Part shown: positions 1-5,343 of the stretch, in pieces | Position numbering within the stretch: position 1 is the first letter of the stretch | Layout of the letters: each line of letters begins with the position of its first letter | Source of the DNA: an uncultured Bordetella sp. | Lineage (GTDB): Bacteria; Pseudomonadota; Gammaproteobacteria; Burkholderiales; Burkholderiaceae_B | Assembly: GCA_937881145.1 (NCBI GenBank) | Contig: CALGFL010000044.1 | Location: 1-5,743, forward strand | Direction: 5' to 3' | DNA: 5,743 nt | Position numbers and translations under genes: made by a program | Notes under the pieces: model-generated | What the model saw: the letters and a program-made list of their open reading frames with translations, nothing else | The model's database searches: none | Told to the model about the DNA's origin: nothing

Positions 1-2
1 GC

Positions 3-122
3 TTCGCCTTCCTGATCGTGGGCCTGTTCTCGGTCGCATCGATAGCGATCACGCGGCGCATGCCCGCCGACGGCGGCAGCAGCGTGGCCGGCGCCTCGCC
101 CTCCCCGGCTGGCGGCCACTGA
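3..122 (+). CDS. MFS transporter, C-terminal fragment (DHA2-like)
   Basis: Only the last 39 codons and the TGA stop are inside the window; the start lies to the left. The visible residues begin with a hydrophobic segment (FAFLIVGLFSVASIAI), followed by a short positively charged turn (TRR), then MPADGG and a polar Gly/Ala/Ser/Pro tail. A last membrane helix followed by Arg-rich turn and a 'PADxG' tail is what I recall from the C-termini of drug/H+ antiporters of the major facilitator superfamily, DHA2 (EmrB/QacA) branch. It would sit in the inner membrane and export a small compound. The substrate cannot be told from this piece. The next gene on the same strand starts 97 bp later behind its own promoter-like sequence, so co-transcription is possible but not shown. 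The family call rests on a short fragment. Confidence 0.55.
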   Translation, partial: FAFLIVGLFSVASIAITRRMPADGGSSVAGASPSPAGGH

Positions 123-155
123 GCCCCGCGGCCCGGAGCCGGGACTTTGCCGTGC

Positions 156-183
156 TTGTAATTTAAAGCTTTAGGCTTAAACT
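156..183 (+). promoter_or_regulatory. Candidate promoter with embedded palindrome upstream of the SDR gene
   Basis: This is the only AT-rich stretch in the left part of the window. TTGTAA (156-161) and TAAACT (178-183), 16 bp apart, each match the sigma-70 consensus at four of six bases. A perfect 10-bp palindrome, TAAAGCTTTA (164-173), lies in the spacer, and an outer inverted repeat TTTAA (162-166) / TTAAA (177-181) surrounds it. Such a placement suits an operator for a small dimeric repressor, for example of the MarR type, but no regulator gene is visible here. The promoter and operator are inferred from sequence only. Confidence 0.4.
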
Positions 184-219
184 ATATCGCTCTCGGACTA
201 CTCCAGACGAAGGACCGAC

Positions 220-972
220 ATGAGCACTTCCCACGCGCCCCTGCATGGCCAACGCGCCCTCATCACCGGCGGCAGTACCGGCATCGGCGCGGCGCTGTGC
301 GACCTGCTCCTGGAACTGGGCGCCGACGTGGTGTCGCTGTCGCGCTCGAACCGCGCCGAATTCAGCCACCCCAGGCTCACCCAGCGCACCGTCGACCTGA
401 GCGATCCTGCTGCCGTCAAGATTGCCGCCGCGCAGATCGTCCAGGAGGCGGACTACGACATCCTGGTCAACAACGCCGGCCGCGTCATCCACAAACCGCT
501 CGAAGAAGTCACCGACCAGGATTACGACGACCTGATGAATCTGCACGTGCGCGCGGCCATCCTGCTGACCCAGGCCGTCGTGCCCGGCATGAAGCAGCGC
601 CGCTACGGGCGCATCGTCAATCTGTCCACGCGCGCCATCGTCGGCCTGGCCGGACGCACGGTCTACTCGGCTTCCAAGGCCGCCATCGTGTCGATGGACC
701 GCACCTGGGCGCTGGAGCTCGCCCCCTACGGCATCACCGTCAATACGGTTTCGCCCGGCCCCATCGGCACGCCCATGCTCAACGCCGGCCTGCCCGAAGG
801 CGACCCCAAGCGCGATGCGCTGGCGGCATCGATTCCGCTCAAGCGCCTGGGCACGGCCGAAGACGTGGCGCGCGCCATCGCCTTCTTCCTCGAACCCGCC
901 AACAACTGGATCACGGGCCAGAACTTGTTCGTTTGCGGCGGTTCCAGCGTCGCGGCGACGATCGCGCTCTGA
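220..972 (+). CDS. Classical SDR-family NAD(P)-dependent oxidoreductase
   Basis: The 250-aa product has the normal length and motif order of a classical short-chain dehydrogenase/reductase, a soluble cytoplasmic enzyme that interconverts alcohols and ketones. The Rossmann nucleotide-binding motif TGGSTGIG is at residues 16-23, NNAG at 84-87, the catalytic Ser at 136 (NLST), the active-site pair Y149-x3-K153, and the SPGPIGTPM loop at 178-186. N107 is in the position of the fourth catalytic residue. The second beta strand ends in SLSRS without an acidic residue, and Arg42 there suggests NADP(H) rather than NAD(H); this is inference. The ATG at 220 is chosen because GAAGGA (209-214) lies 5 nt upstream. 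The gene is probably transcribed together with the following EthD-like gene (36-bp gap), which hints at a small catabolic or detoxifying unit, but the substrate is unknown. All catalytic residues are intact. Confidence 0.93.
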   Translation: MSTSHAPLHGQRALITGGSTGIGAALCDLLLELGADVVSLSRSNRAEFSHPRLTQRTVDLSDPAAVKIAAAQIVQEADYDILVNNAGRVIHKPLEEVTDQDYDDLMNLHVRAAILLTQAVVPGMKQRRYGRIVNLSTRAIVGLAGRTVYSASKAAIVSMDRTWALELAPYGITVNTVSPGPIGTPMLNAGLPEGDPKRDALAASIPLKRLGTAEDVARAIAFFLEPANNWITGQNLFVCGGSSVAATIAL

Positions 973-1008
973 TTTTCTTTCTCCACACCCGACAGGTCCG
1001 CAACCCTC

Positions 1009-1722
1009 ATGGCCATTACCTGGTTCTGTGTTTGGCAAGGCGCGGGCGAAGCCGCCGGCGCCCGTGTCGACGAATACGATCTGAACGCGCTCAAGACGCT
1101 GGTGCGCGGCTGCCCGGGCCTGCTGGCCGGGCATGTGCTCACGCCGGCCCAGGCGCATGATCCGCACTACGCCGGCGAGCAGGAGCAAGCCCAGCCCGCG
1201 CTCATCCTGCAGCTGGATTTTGCCGACGTATTGGCGCTTGAATGCCTGCTGCACCCCGGTGCGCATCTGTCGGTGCTGGCCGAACCCAAGTTCCTGCCCA
1301 GCTTGAAAGGCGTGCCGGCTTCGCAGCAGGCCATGCTCACGCGCCACTATGCCGTGGCCGACGACCGCATCGCGTCCGGCGACGGCAGCAGCTTGAGCTA
1401 TTGGGTGGAATACGCCGGCCCGGCCGAGAACGAAAACGCCTGGCACGTTTTCTACGTCGCGCACCACCCCTATCTGCTGGCGAAGTTCCCGGGCATACGC
1501 GCCATCGACATCTACACGCCGGCCGTGGCCATCTGCGACCTGCCGTTGCCCGTGCGGCCCTGCATGCAGCGCAACAAGGTGGTTTTCGACACGCCCGAGG
1601 CCATGACGGCGGCCATGCAGACGCCGGTGCGCGACGCGCTACGCGCCGACTTTCATGAGTTTCCCGCGTTCACGGGACACGCGCTGCATTTCCCTTTCAA
1701 GACCTGGACGCACAGGCCCTGA
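1009..1722 (+). CDS. Uncharacterised protein, probable tandem EthD-like/dimeric alpha-beta barrel domains
   Basis: The 237-aa product has no signal peptide or membrane segment, so it should be cytoplasmic. I do not recognise a named gene. The C-terminal half (about 128-237) has features seen in EthD-type small alpha+beta barrel proteins: a first strand (SYWVEYAG), HHPYLLAKFPGIRAIDIYTP (152-171), a strand QRNKVVFDTPEAM (187-199), and a helix over 'TPVRDALRADFHEFP'. The N-terminal half appears to repeat the plan more loosely: a first strand (TWFCVWQGAG), CPGLLAGHVLTP (35-46), and ALILQLDFADVLAL (64-78). An internal duplication that folds as an intramolecular barrel dimer is therefore likely, but this is inference. 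EthD-like folds are found in enzymes and accessory proteins of ether, quinone and aromatic metabolism. The gap to the SDR stop is 36 bp with only a weak AGG (994-996) 12 nt before the ATG, so translation may depend on coupling. The stop codon faces the permease stop 9 bp away. Confidence 0.8.
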   Translation: MAITWFCVWQGAGEAAGARVDEYDLNALKTLVRGCPGLLAGHVLTPAQAHDPHYAGEQEQAQPALILQLDFADVLALECLLHPGAHLSVLAEPKFLPSLKGVPASQQAMLTRHYAVADDRIASGDGSSLSYWVEYAGPAENENAWHVFYVAHHPYLLAKFPGIRAIDIYTPAVAICDLPLPVRPCMQRNKVVFDTPEAMTAAMQTPVRDALRADFHEFPAFTGHALHFPFKTWTHRP

Positions 1723-1731
1723 CGCGGTGCT

Positions 1732-2391
1732 TCAACGCACGAGAGACTTGGCCAGGCGGGTTTCGACGGAGCGCTGCACCGTCGACATCCCGGTACTCAG
1801 CAGCCAATAAATCGCGGCGGCGGTCAGATACAAAGGCAAGGGCTGAAAGGTCGCGGCAATGATTTCCTGGGCCGAACGCAGCAATTCCGTCACCGTGATC
1901 ACGGAGACGAGCGAGGTGTCCTTGATAAGGCTGATCAGCGTATTGCCCAGGCTGGGAACCGCAAGCCGCAGCGCCTGCGGGCCTATTACGTAGCGCAGTA
2001 TCTGCACATAGCCCAGGCCCAGGCTGCGCGCGGCGTCCCACTGGCCATGGCCGATACCCATGATCGCGCCGCGCATGCTTTCCGACAGATAGGCGCCGGC
2101 GTTGGCCGTCAGGGCCAGGATGCCCGCGGAAGTCGGGTCGAGCGTAATGCCGACGTCCGGCAGTCCGTAGTACACGACGAAAATCTGTACCAGCAGGGGC
2201 GTGCCGCGCATCAGGCTGACGTAGCCGCGCGCAAGGCTCCTGAAAAAGCGATTGTGGCCGATGCCCATGATCGCGACCACGGCGCCGACGCATAAGCCCA
2301 AGGCCGCCGAGGCAAGCGCGAATTTCAGGGTGAGCGCCGCGCCCATGAGGAGGACGGGCAGGGACTGCCAAACGAGATCGAGATGCGCCAT
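1732..2391 (-). CDS. tcyL: Polar amino-acid ABC transporter permease, TcyL/YecS-like (probably L-cystine)
   Basis: The 219-aa inner-membrane protein belongs to the HisM/GlnP permease family, with several hydrophobic segments and the normal family length. The cytoplasmic EAA loop that docks on the ATPase is present (residues about 101-127: SESMRGAIMGIGHGQWDAA, then RSLGLG). Other family blocks are SLMRGTPLL, FVVYYGLPDVGI, PSLGNTLISLIKDTSL and IYWLLSTGMSTVQ. From memory these match E. coli TcyL (YecS), the L-cystine permease, closely (RGTPL, YYGLP, ISLVKDTSL, IYW). The ATG at 2391 is preferred because GGA (2401-2403) lies 9 nt upstream; an in-frame TTG at 2400 would leave no spacing to that GGA. 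The gene follows the binding-protein gene on the same strand but is separated from it by a strong terminator. No ATP-binding subunit follows: the next gene downstream is convergent. The cystine assignment is inference from similarity. Confidence 0.88.
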   Translation of the reverse strand: MAHLDLVWQSLPVLLMGAALTLKFALASAALGLCVGAVVAIMGIGHNRFFRSLARGYVSLMRGTPLLVQIFVVYYGLPDVGITLDPTSAGILALTANAGAYLSESMRGAIMGIGHGQWDAARSLGLGYVQILRYVIGPQALRLAVPSLGNTLISLIKDTSLVSVITVTELLRSAQEIIAATFQPLPLYLTAAAIYWLLSTGMSTVQRSVETRLAKSLVR

Positions 2392-2405
2392 GTGCGGCAA
2401 TCCGG

Positions 2406-2449
2406 AAAAAACCGCGCCGCGCCGGCCGTTGCTACGGCGGCGCGGCGCG
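2406..2449 (-). terminator. Strong intrinsic terminator/attenuator between binding protein and permease genes
   Basis: Read on the minus strand, the arm at 2449-2434 pairs with the arm at 2429-2413. This gives 16 base pairs, nearly all G-C, interrupted by one bulged base (2424) and closed by a 4-nt loop (2433-2430). Six consecutive U residues (2411-2406) follow after a single unpaired C. This is a textbook rho-independent terminator. It begins 15 bp after the binding-protein stop codon and ends 14 nt before the permease ATG. It most likely lets only a fraction of transcripts reach the permease gene, giving excess periplasmic binding protein over membrane complex. Confidence 0.88.
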
Positions 2450-2464
2450 CGGGAGAACGAAGAA

Positions 2465-3268
2465 TCACTGAGCGATGGGGTGGGTCACGTCGGTGTTGAA
2501 CCAGTGCATCGAGATCTTCTTGAGCGTGCCGTCCTTTTTCATGGCGGTCAGCGCATCGTTGATGGCCTTGGCGAACTTGGGGTTGCCCTTGCGGAAGGGA
2601 ATGCCCATCTCCTGGTTGGCGCCCGGCAGGATTTCGCCCGGGCGCAGCGGCAGGTTCGAGGTCTTGATGATGTAGGGCAGCATCAGCCGGTCGTCGATCG
2701 TGGCGTCGATGCGATGCGCCATCAGGTCGGCCAGCTTTTCAGGCGCGCCGGCGTAGGTCTGCACGTTGATGCCCGGAACGGCCTTGGCCATCTGGTCGTA
2801 GTTCGTGCCGAGCGTCACGCCCAGCTTGAGCTTGCCCTTGAACTCGCTCAGCGTCTTGATGTCGCGCTTGTCGTCGGCGCGCTGAATGAGCTGGGCGGCC
2901 GAATACGTGTAGGGCTGGCTGAAGTCCAGCGCCTGCTGGCGCTGCGGCGTGATGGTCACCTGGTTGATGATCACGTCGAACTTGCCGGCCTGCAGACCGG
3001 CGATGATGCCGCTCCATTCAGTGGGGATGAATTGGGGCTTGACGCCCAGCTTGGCGCACAGGGCCTTGGCCACGTCCACGTCGAAACCCACGAGTTCGCC
3101 CTTGCTGTCCTTCGAGTCGAACGGCGGGTACGTGCCTTCCAGGCCGATCTTGAGCACGCCGGCCTGTTTGACCGAATCGAGCAGATCTTCGGCATGGGCC
3201 GCCGTGGCGGTCAGGCCCATCGCGGACATCGACAACACGCCTGCAAGCAGGATTTTCGAGAACTTCAT
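2465..3268 (-). CDS. tcyJ: Periplasmic amino-acid (cystine) ABC transporter binding protein, TcyJ/FliY-like
   Basis: The 267-aa product is a type-II periplasmic solute-binding protein of the polar amino-acid family. It begins with a Sec signal peptide: a basic start (MKFSK), a hydrophobic core, and AHA at 24-26 with cleavage predicted after Ala26. Family blocks follow in order: GVLKIGLEGTYPPFDSKDS (37-55), GFDVDVAKALCAKLGV (61-76), DVIINQVTITPQR (98-110), LGTNYD (153-158), FRKGNPKFAKAIND (225-238), KDGTLKKIS (245-253) and WFNTDVT (256-262). From memory GLEGTYPPF, VINQVTI, LGTNY and WFxxDVT match E. coli TcyJ (FliY), the L-cystine-binding protein, which supports cystine as ligand; other polar amino acids are not excluded. 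The ATG at 3268 has a strong GAGGAG (3276-3281) 7 nt upstream. Its promoter probably lies in the 98 bp between it and aer. The permease gene follows beyond a terminator. Confidence 0.92.
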   Translation of the reverse strand: MKFSKILLAGVLSMSAMGLTATAAHAEDLLDSVKQAGVLKIGLEGTYPPFDSKDSKGELVGFDVDVAKALCAKLGVKPQFIPTEWSGIIAGLQAGKFDVIINQVTITPQRQQALDFSQPYTYSAAQLIQRADDKRDIKTLSEFKGKLKLGVTLGTNYDQMAKAVPGINVQTYAGAPEKLADLMAHRIDATIDDRLMLPYIIKTSNLPLRPGEILPGANQEMGIPFRKGNPKFAKAINDALTAMKKDGTLKKISMHWFNTDVTHPIAQ

Positions 3269-3301
3269 AGCGCGGCTCCTCGTTTGTTTTGGTCGCTATG
3301 T

Positions 3302-3331
3302 GTTGTACTCGATTCGTTACGAGTCGATCAA
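3302..3331 (-). promoter_or_regulatory. Candidate sigma-70 promoter of the binding-protein gene
   Basis: On the minus strand TTGATC (3331-3326) and TACAAC (3307-3302) are 18 bp apart, each matching the consensus at four of six bases, and would start transcription near 3295, about 27 nt before the ATG. The spacer contains a dyad, ACTCG (3307-3311) / CGAGT (3320-3324), that could bind a regulator. This is a sequence-only prediction. Confidence 0.35.
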
Positions 3332-3367
3332 GCGCGGTGGAGCCGCGACGAAGCGCATGCGCCAGGA

Positions 3368-4996
3368 TCACGCCGCCAGTTTTGCCATGTGCCGTTTCGC
3401 CTCGCGGCGCAATTGCACCGCGTCCACCTGCGTCAAGCCGACATCCCGATCGCTCAGATGGAACACGCGGATGGCGCTCTGCACCTGACTCGCCTGGCCA
3501 TCGAGCGAGTTGGCCGCGGCCGCCAGCTGCTCGACCATGGCCGCGTTCTGCTGGGTGATGCCGTCCAGTTGGGTCACCGCCACGTTGACCTGGGCGACGC
3601 CTGCCGACTGTTCCTTGCATGCCGTGTTGATCTGGTCGAGCAGGCTCATCACCCGTTCCACCGACTCCGTGACCTCGCTCATGCGATGCCTGGCTTCTTC
3701 GGTCCGCCGATCGCCGGTGGCCACCCAGAGTGCGGACTCTTCGATCAGGGTCTTGATTTCCTTGGCGGCCTGAGTGGTGCGCTGCGCCAGGGCGCGCACT
3801 TCGCCCGCGACGACCGCGAAACCCTTGCCCTGCTCGCCAGCACGCGCCGCCTCCACGGCGGCATTCAAGGCCAGGATATTGGTCTGGAACGCCACGCCTT
3901 CGATGACCTGGATGATGTCGCCGATGCGGTGCGAAGCGTCGTTGATGCGCTTCATGGCCTGCACCACGTTCTCCACGGCCTCGCTGCCGCGCCCGACCAC
4001 CACGTTGGTATCGCGCGCCAGGCTGGCGCCCTCTTCGGCCAGCGAGGCCGTGTTCTGCACGGTGCCGTTGATCTGGTCCATGGCGGCCGCGGTTTCTTCC
4101 AGACTGCTGGCCTGCGACTCCGTGCGCGAGGACATCTCCTGGTTGCCGGCGGCGATGCCGCGCGTGCCGCGATGCAGATTCTCCACTTCTTCCTGGACGT
4201 CCCGCACGGCGGTGCGCACCGACAATGCCATCTGCGCCAGCGCAAGCTGGATCCGGGCAAAGGAGCCTCGCCCATCGACCTCGATGGGGTTGGACAGATC
4301 GCCGGCGGCCAGCTGGTTGGCCGTGGCGAGGATGTTGCGCAGCGGGTGCGCGATCATGCGTACCTGCACGGCCGACATGGCCAGCGCGGCGATCAGCCCC
4401 GCTCCGGCATAGGCCCAGGCGGGCAGCGCCTTGCAGGCCAGAAGCGTCGGGATGGCTGCCGCGGCCAGCGTCGCCAGGCAGAGCTTGCCGCGCAGACCGA
4501 TGGCCAGTGCGCGCGCGATCCGGCCGACCAGCGTGTCGGTGATCAGCTCACCCCGGTGCAGCACGTGGACGAGACTGCCGTCTTCGGCTTCGCGGCGCAT
4601 GAGGGCATAAAGCTTTTCGGCCGCGGCGATGTCTTCGTCCGAGACATGGGTGCGCACCGACAGATAGCCGACGATCTTGCCGCCGCTGCGCATGGGCGTG
4701 GCGTTGGCACGAACCCAGTAGAAGTCGCCATTCTTGCGCCGGTTCTTGACCAGGGCGGTCCAGGGCAGGCCCGCCTGAATGGTGCTCCACATGTCGCGGT
4801 ATGCCTCGGCCGGCATGTCCGGATGGCGTATCAGATTGTGGGGCTGGCCCAGCAGCTCGTCCTTCGAGTAGCCGCTGACGGCGATGAAGTTGGCATTGCA
4901 GTAAGTGATGCGGCCTTTCAGATCGGTAATCGAGATCAGCGTCTGGTCGGCCGGGAAGAGATAGGCATTCTGAGTAACGGGGAGATTGATGCGCAT
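3368..4996 (-). CDS. aer: Aer-type aerotaxis receptor (PAS-FAD methyl-accepting chemotaxis protein)
   Basis: The 542-aa product is an inner-membrane energy/oxygen sensor that signals through CheA/CheW to the flagellar motor. An N-terminal PAS domain (about 10-120) carries the Aer FAD signature HNLIRHPDMP (53-62), W79, and KNRRKNGDFYWVRAN (84-98). R57, H58, D60 and N85 fall at the same numbers as in E. coli Aer as I remember it. A hydrophobic region (about 171-210) forms the membrane anchor without a periplasmic domain, as in Aer. It is followed by HAMP (about 211-265) and a coiled-coil signalling domain whose hairpin tip, AFQTNILALNAAVEAARAGE (369-388), is canonical. The start at 4996 gives an N-terminus colinear with E. 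coli Aer; the SD (AGAG, 5006-5003) is weak. The frame stays open upstream to 5269, but that part crosses the FNR box and the GNAT relic and is not Aer-like. A tail of about 28 residues follows the signalling domain, without a receptor pentapeptide. Confidence 0.93.
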   Translation of the reverse strand: MRINLPVTQNAYLFPADQTLISITDLKGRITYCNANFIAVSGYSKDELLGQPHNLIRHPDMPAEAYRDMWSTIQAGLPWTALVKNRRKNGDFYWVRANATPMRSGGKIVGYLSVRTHVSDEDIAAAEKLYALMRREAEDGSLVHVLHRGELITDTLVGRIARALAIGLRGKLCLATLAAAAIPTLLACKALPAWAYAGAGLIAALAMSAVQVRMIAHPLRNILATANQLAAGDLSNPIEVDGRGSFARIQLALAQMALSVRTAVRDVQEEVENLHRGTRGIAAGNQEMSSRTESQASSLEETAAAMDQINGTVQNTASLAEEGASLARDTNVVVGRGSEAVENVVQAMKRINDASHRIGDIIQVIEGVAFQTNILALNAAVEAARAGEQGKGFAVVAGEVRALAQRTTQAAKEIKTLIEESALWVATGDRRTEEARHRMSEVTESVERVMSLLDQINTACKEQSAGVAQVNVAVTQLDGITQQNAAMVEQLAAAANSLDGQASQVQSAIRVFHLSDRDVGLTQVDAVQLRREAKRHMAKLAA

Positions 4997-5037
4997 GCTC
5001 GGCTCTGCGGGGAATACATGAGCAGATCCGGGTTCAT
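4936..5037 (-). CDS. Possible 33-aa upstream reading frame overlapping the aer start
   Basis: An ATG at 5037 is preceded by AAGGGG (5050-5045) with 7 nt spacing, a better ribosome-binding site than the one of aer itself. The frame encodes 33 residues (beginning MNPDLLMYSP), ends at a TGA at 4938-4936 and overlaps the first 61 nt of aer in another frame. The peptide resembles nothing I know. If translated, it could lower aer initiation or couple it to ribosome passage. The SD lies mostly in the loop of a 6-bp hairpin (5038-5055). It may be chance; the only evidence is the SD and position. Confidence 0.25.
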   Translation of the reverse strand: MNPDLLMYSPQSRACASISPLLRMPISSRPTRR

Positions 5038-5055
5038 GGCTGAGCCCCTTCAGCC
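5038..5055 (-). promoter_or_regulatory. Leader hairpin upstream of aer presenting an SD-like loop
   Basis: Perfect 6-bp arms, GGCTGA and TCAGCC, enclose a 6-nt loop that reads AGGGGC on the minus strand. The hairpin sits just before the ATG of the short upstream frame and about 41 nt before the aer start. No U-tract follows, so it is not a terminator. A role in translation control is inference. Confidence 0.3.
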
Positions 5056-5066
5056 GCTCACTGAAA

Positions 5067-5084
5067 ATATCACGGCCATGATAT
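5067..5084. promoter_or_regulatory. Inverted repeat over the predicted aer -10/start region
   Basis: ATATCA (5067-5072) and TGATAT (5079-5084) form perfect 6-bp arms around a 6-bp spacer. The dyad overlaps the proposed -10 and start point of aer and differs from the FNR box 40 bp upstream. It would suit a repressor operator. No DNA-binding protein is encoded nearby. Confidence 0.3.
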
Positions 5085-5139
5085 ATGGGCCGATTCCCCG
5101 CTTGGAGCCCGCGTGGCCGACATGCTTGATCCAGATCAA
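5080..5139 (-). promoter_or_regulatory. FNR/ANR-type box and candidate promoter of aer
   Basis: CTTGATCCAGATCAAG (5125-5140) contains TTGAT-N4-ATCAA (5126-5139), an exact match to the FNR/ANR consensus. It lies in the 160-bp gap between the GNAT relic stop and the aer start. On the minus strand TATATC (5085-5080) is a plausible -10 with no good -35; transcription would begin near 5072, placing the box centre about 60 bp upstream, a usual activator position (class I). Direct control of aer by ANR has been described in Pseudomonas aeruginosa, which makes oxygen-responsive activation here plausible. The box is seen; its use is inferred. Confidence 0.7.
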
Positions 5140-5156
5140 GCAGGACGAACCGTGTC

Positions 5157-5342
5157 TTACAAATCGTCCATGACCATCTCGTGCCAAGCCATGCCGCCGT
5201 GATCGGACGTAGGCGGCTTGACGTAGCGGTAGAGCCCAGGCGGGCATACCGCTCGACCATGGCCCGCATGCGCTCGACTCTCGATCTGGAAGCAGCGGGA
5301 AACGTCCGCCGGGGTGGCGGTGCGGAAGGTGGGCGTGCTCAT
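5157..5342 (-). pseudogene. Relic of a GNAT-family N-acetyltransferase (internal deletion plus frameshift)
   Basis: The open frame of 61 codons joins two ends of a GNAT acetyltransferase. It starts MST followed by PTFRTATPADVSRCFQIES, a typical first strand and helix of the family (residues 4-22), and ends YVKPPTSDHGGMAWHEMVMD (40-59), which looks like a GNAT C-terminus. Between them, residues 23-36 read as non-sense. In the neighbouring frame the same bases (about 5281-5234) give ERMRAMVERYARLG, which resembles the helix preceding the last strands ('xFYxRLGF'). So the middle, including the acetyl-CoA-binding R/Q-x-x-G-x-G/A loop, is missing and the remainder shifts frame near 5234. Members usually have about 150 residues, so roughly 100 are lost. 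It starts 31 bp after the AhpD-like gene on the same strand and was probably co-transcribed. It cannot be an active acetyltransferase. The reading as GNAT is by motif memory; an unrelated small protein is less likely. Confidence 0.65.
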
Positions 5343-5343
5343 G

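Noticed and set aside
132..143. GC inverted repeat CCCGG-AG-CCGGG after the MFS stop as a terminator.
   Set aside because: The loop is too short for the full stem, leaving 4 bp, and no T-tract follows.
163..1467. A 434-codon open frame on the minus strand opposite the SDR and EthD-like genes.
   Set aside because: It mirrors the real genes' codons, has no recognisable domain and crosses the intergenic gap; a GC-driven shadow.
2392..2400. TTG at 2400 as the permease start, adding three residues.
   Set aside because: The only SD-like GGA (2401-2403) directly abuts the TTG, whereas it is 9 nt from the ATG at 2391.
3333..3347. Hairpin CGCGG/CCGCG after the aer stop as its terminator.
   Set aside because: Only 5 bp and no U-run on the minus strand; too weak to call.
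5083..5105. Sigma-28 (FliA) type promoter for aer, from GCCCATAT resembling GCCGATAA.
   Set aside because: The -10 resembles the consensus at six of eight positions but no TAAAG-like -35 exists at the right spacing; CCAAG is too close.
2252..5173. A 973-codon open frame on the plus strand across the binding protein, aer and their upstream region.
   Set aside because: It is antisense to two well-recognised genes, its translation is rich in Arg/His/Gly/Leu without any family motif, and long antisense frames are common in GC-rich DNA.
4997..5269. Extension of the aer frame upstream to a start at 5269 (633 aa).
   Set aside because: The added 91 residues run through the FNR box, the likely promoter and the GNAT relic, and do not resemble Aer; the start at 4996 gives an N-terminus colinear with E. 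coli Aer.
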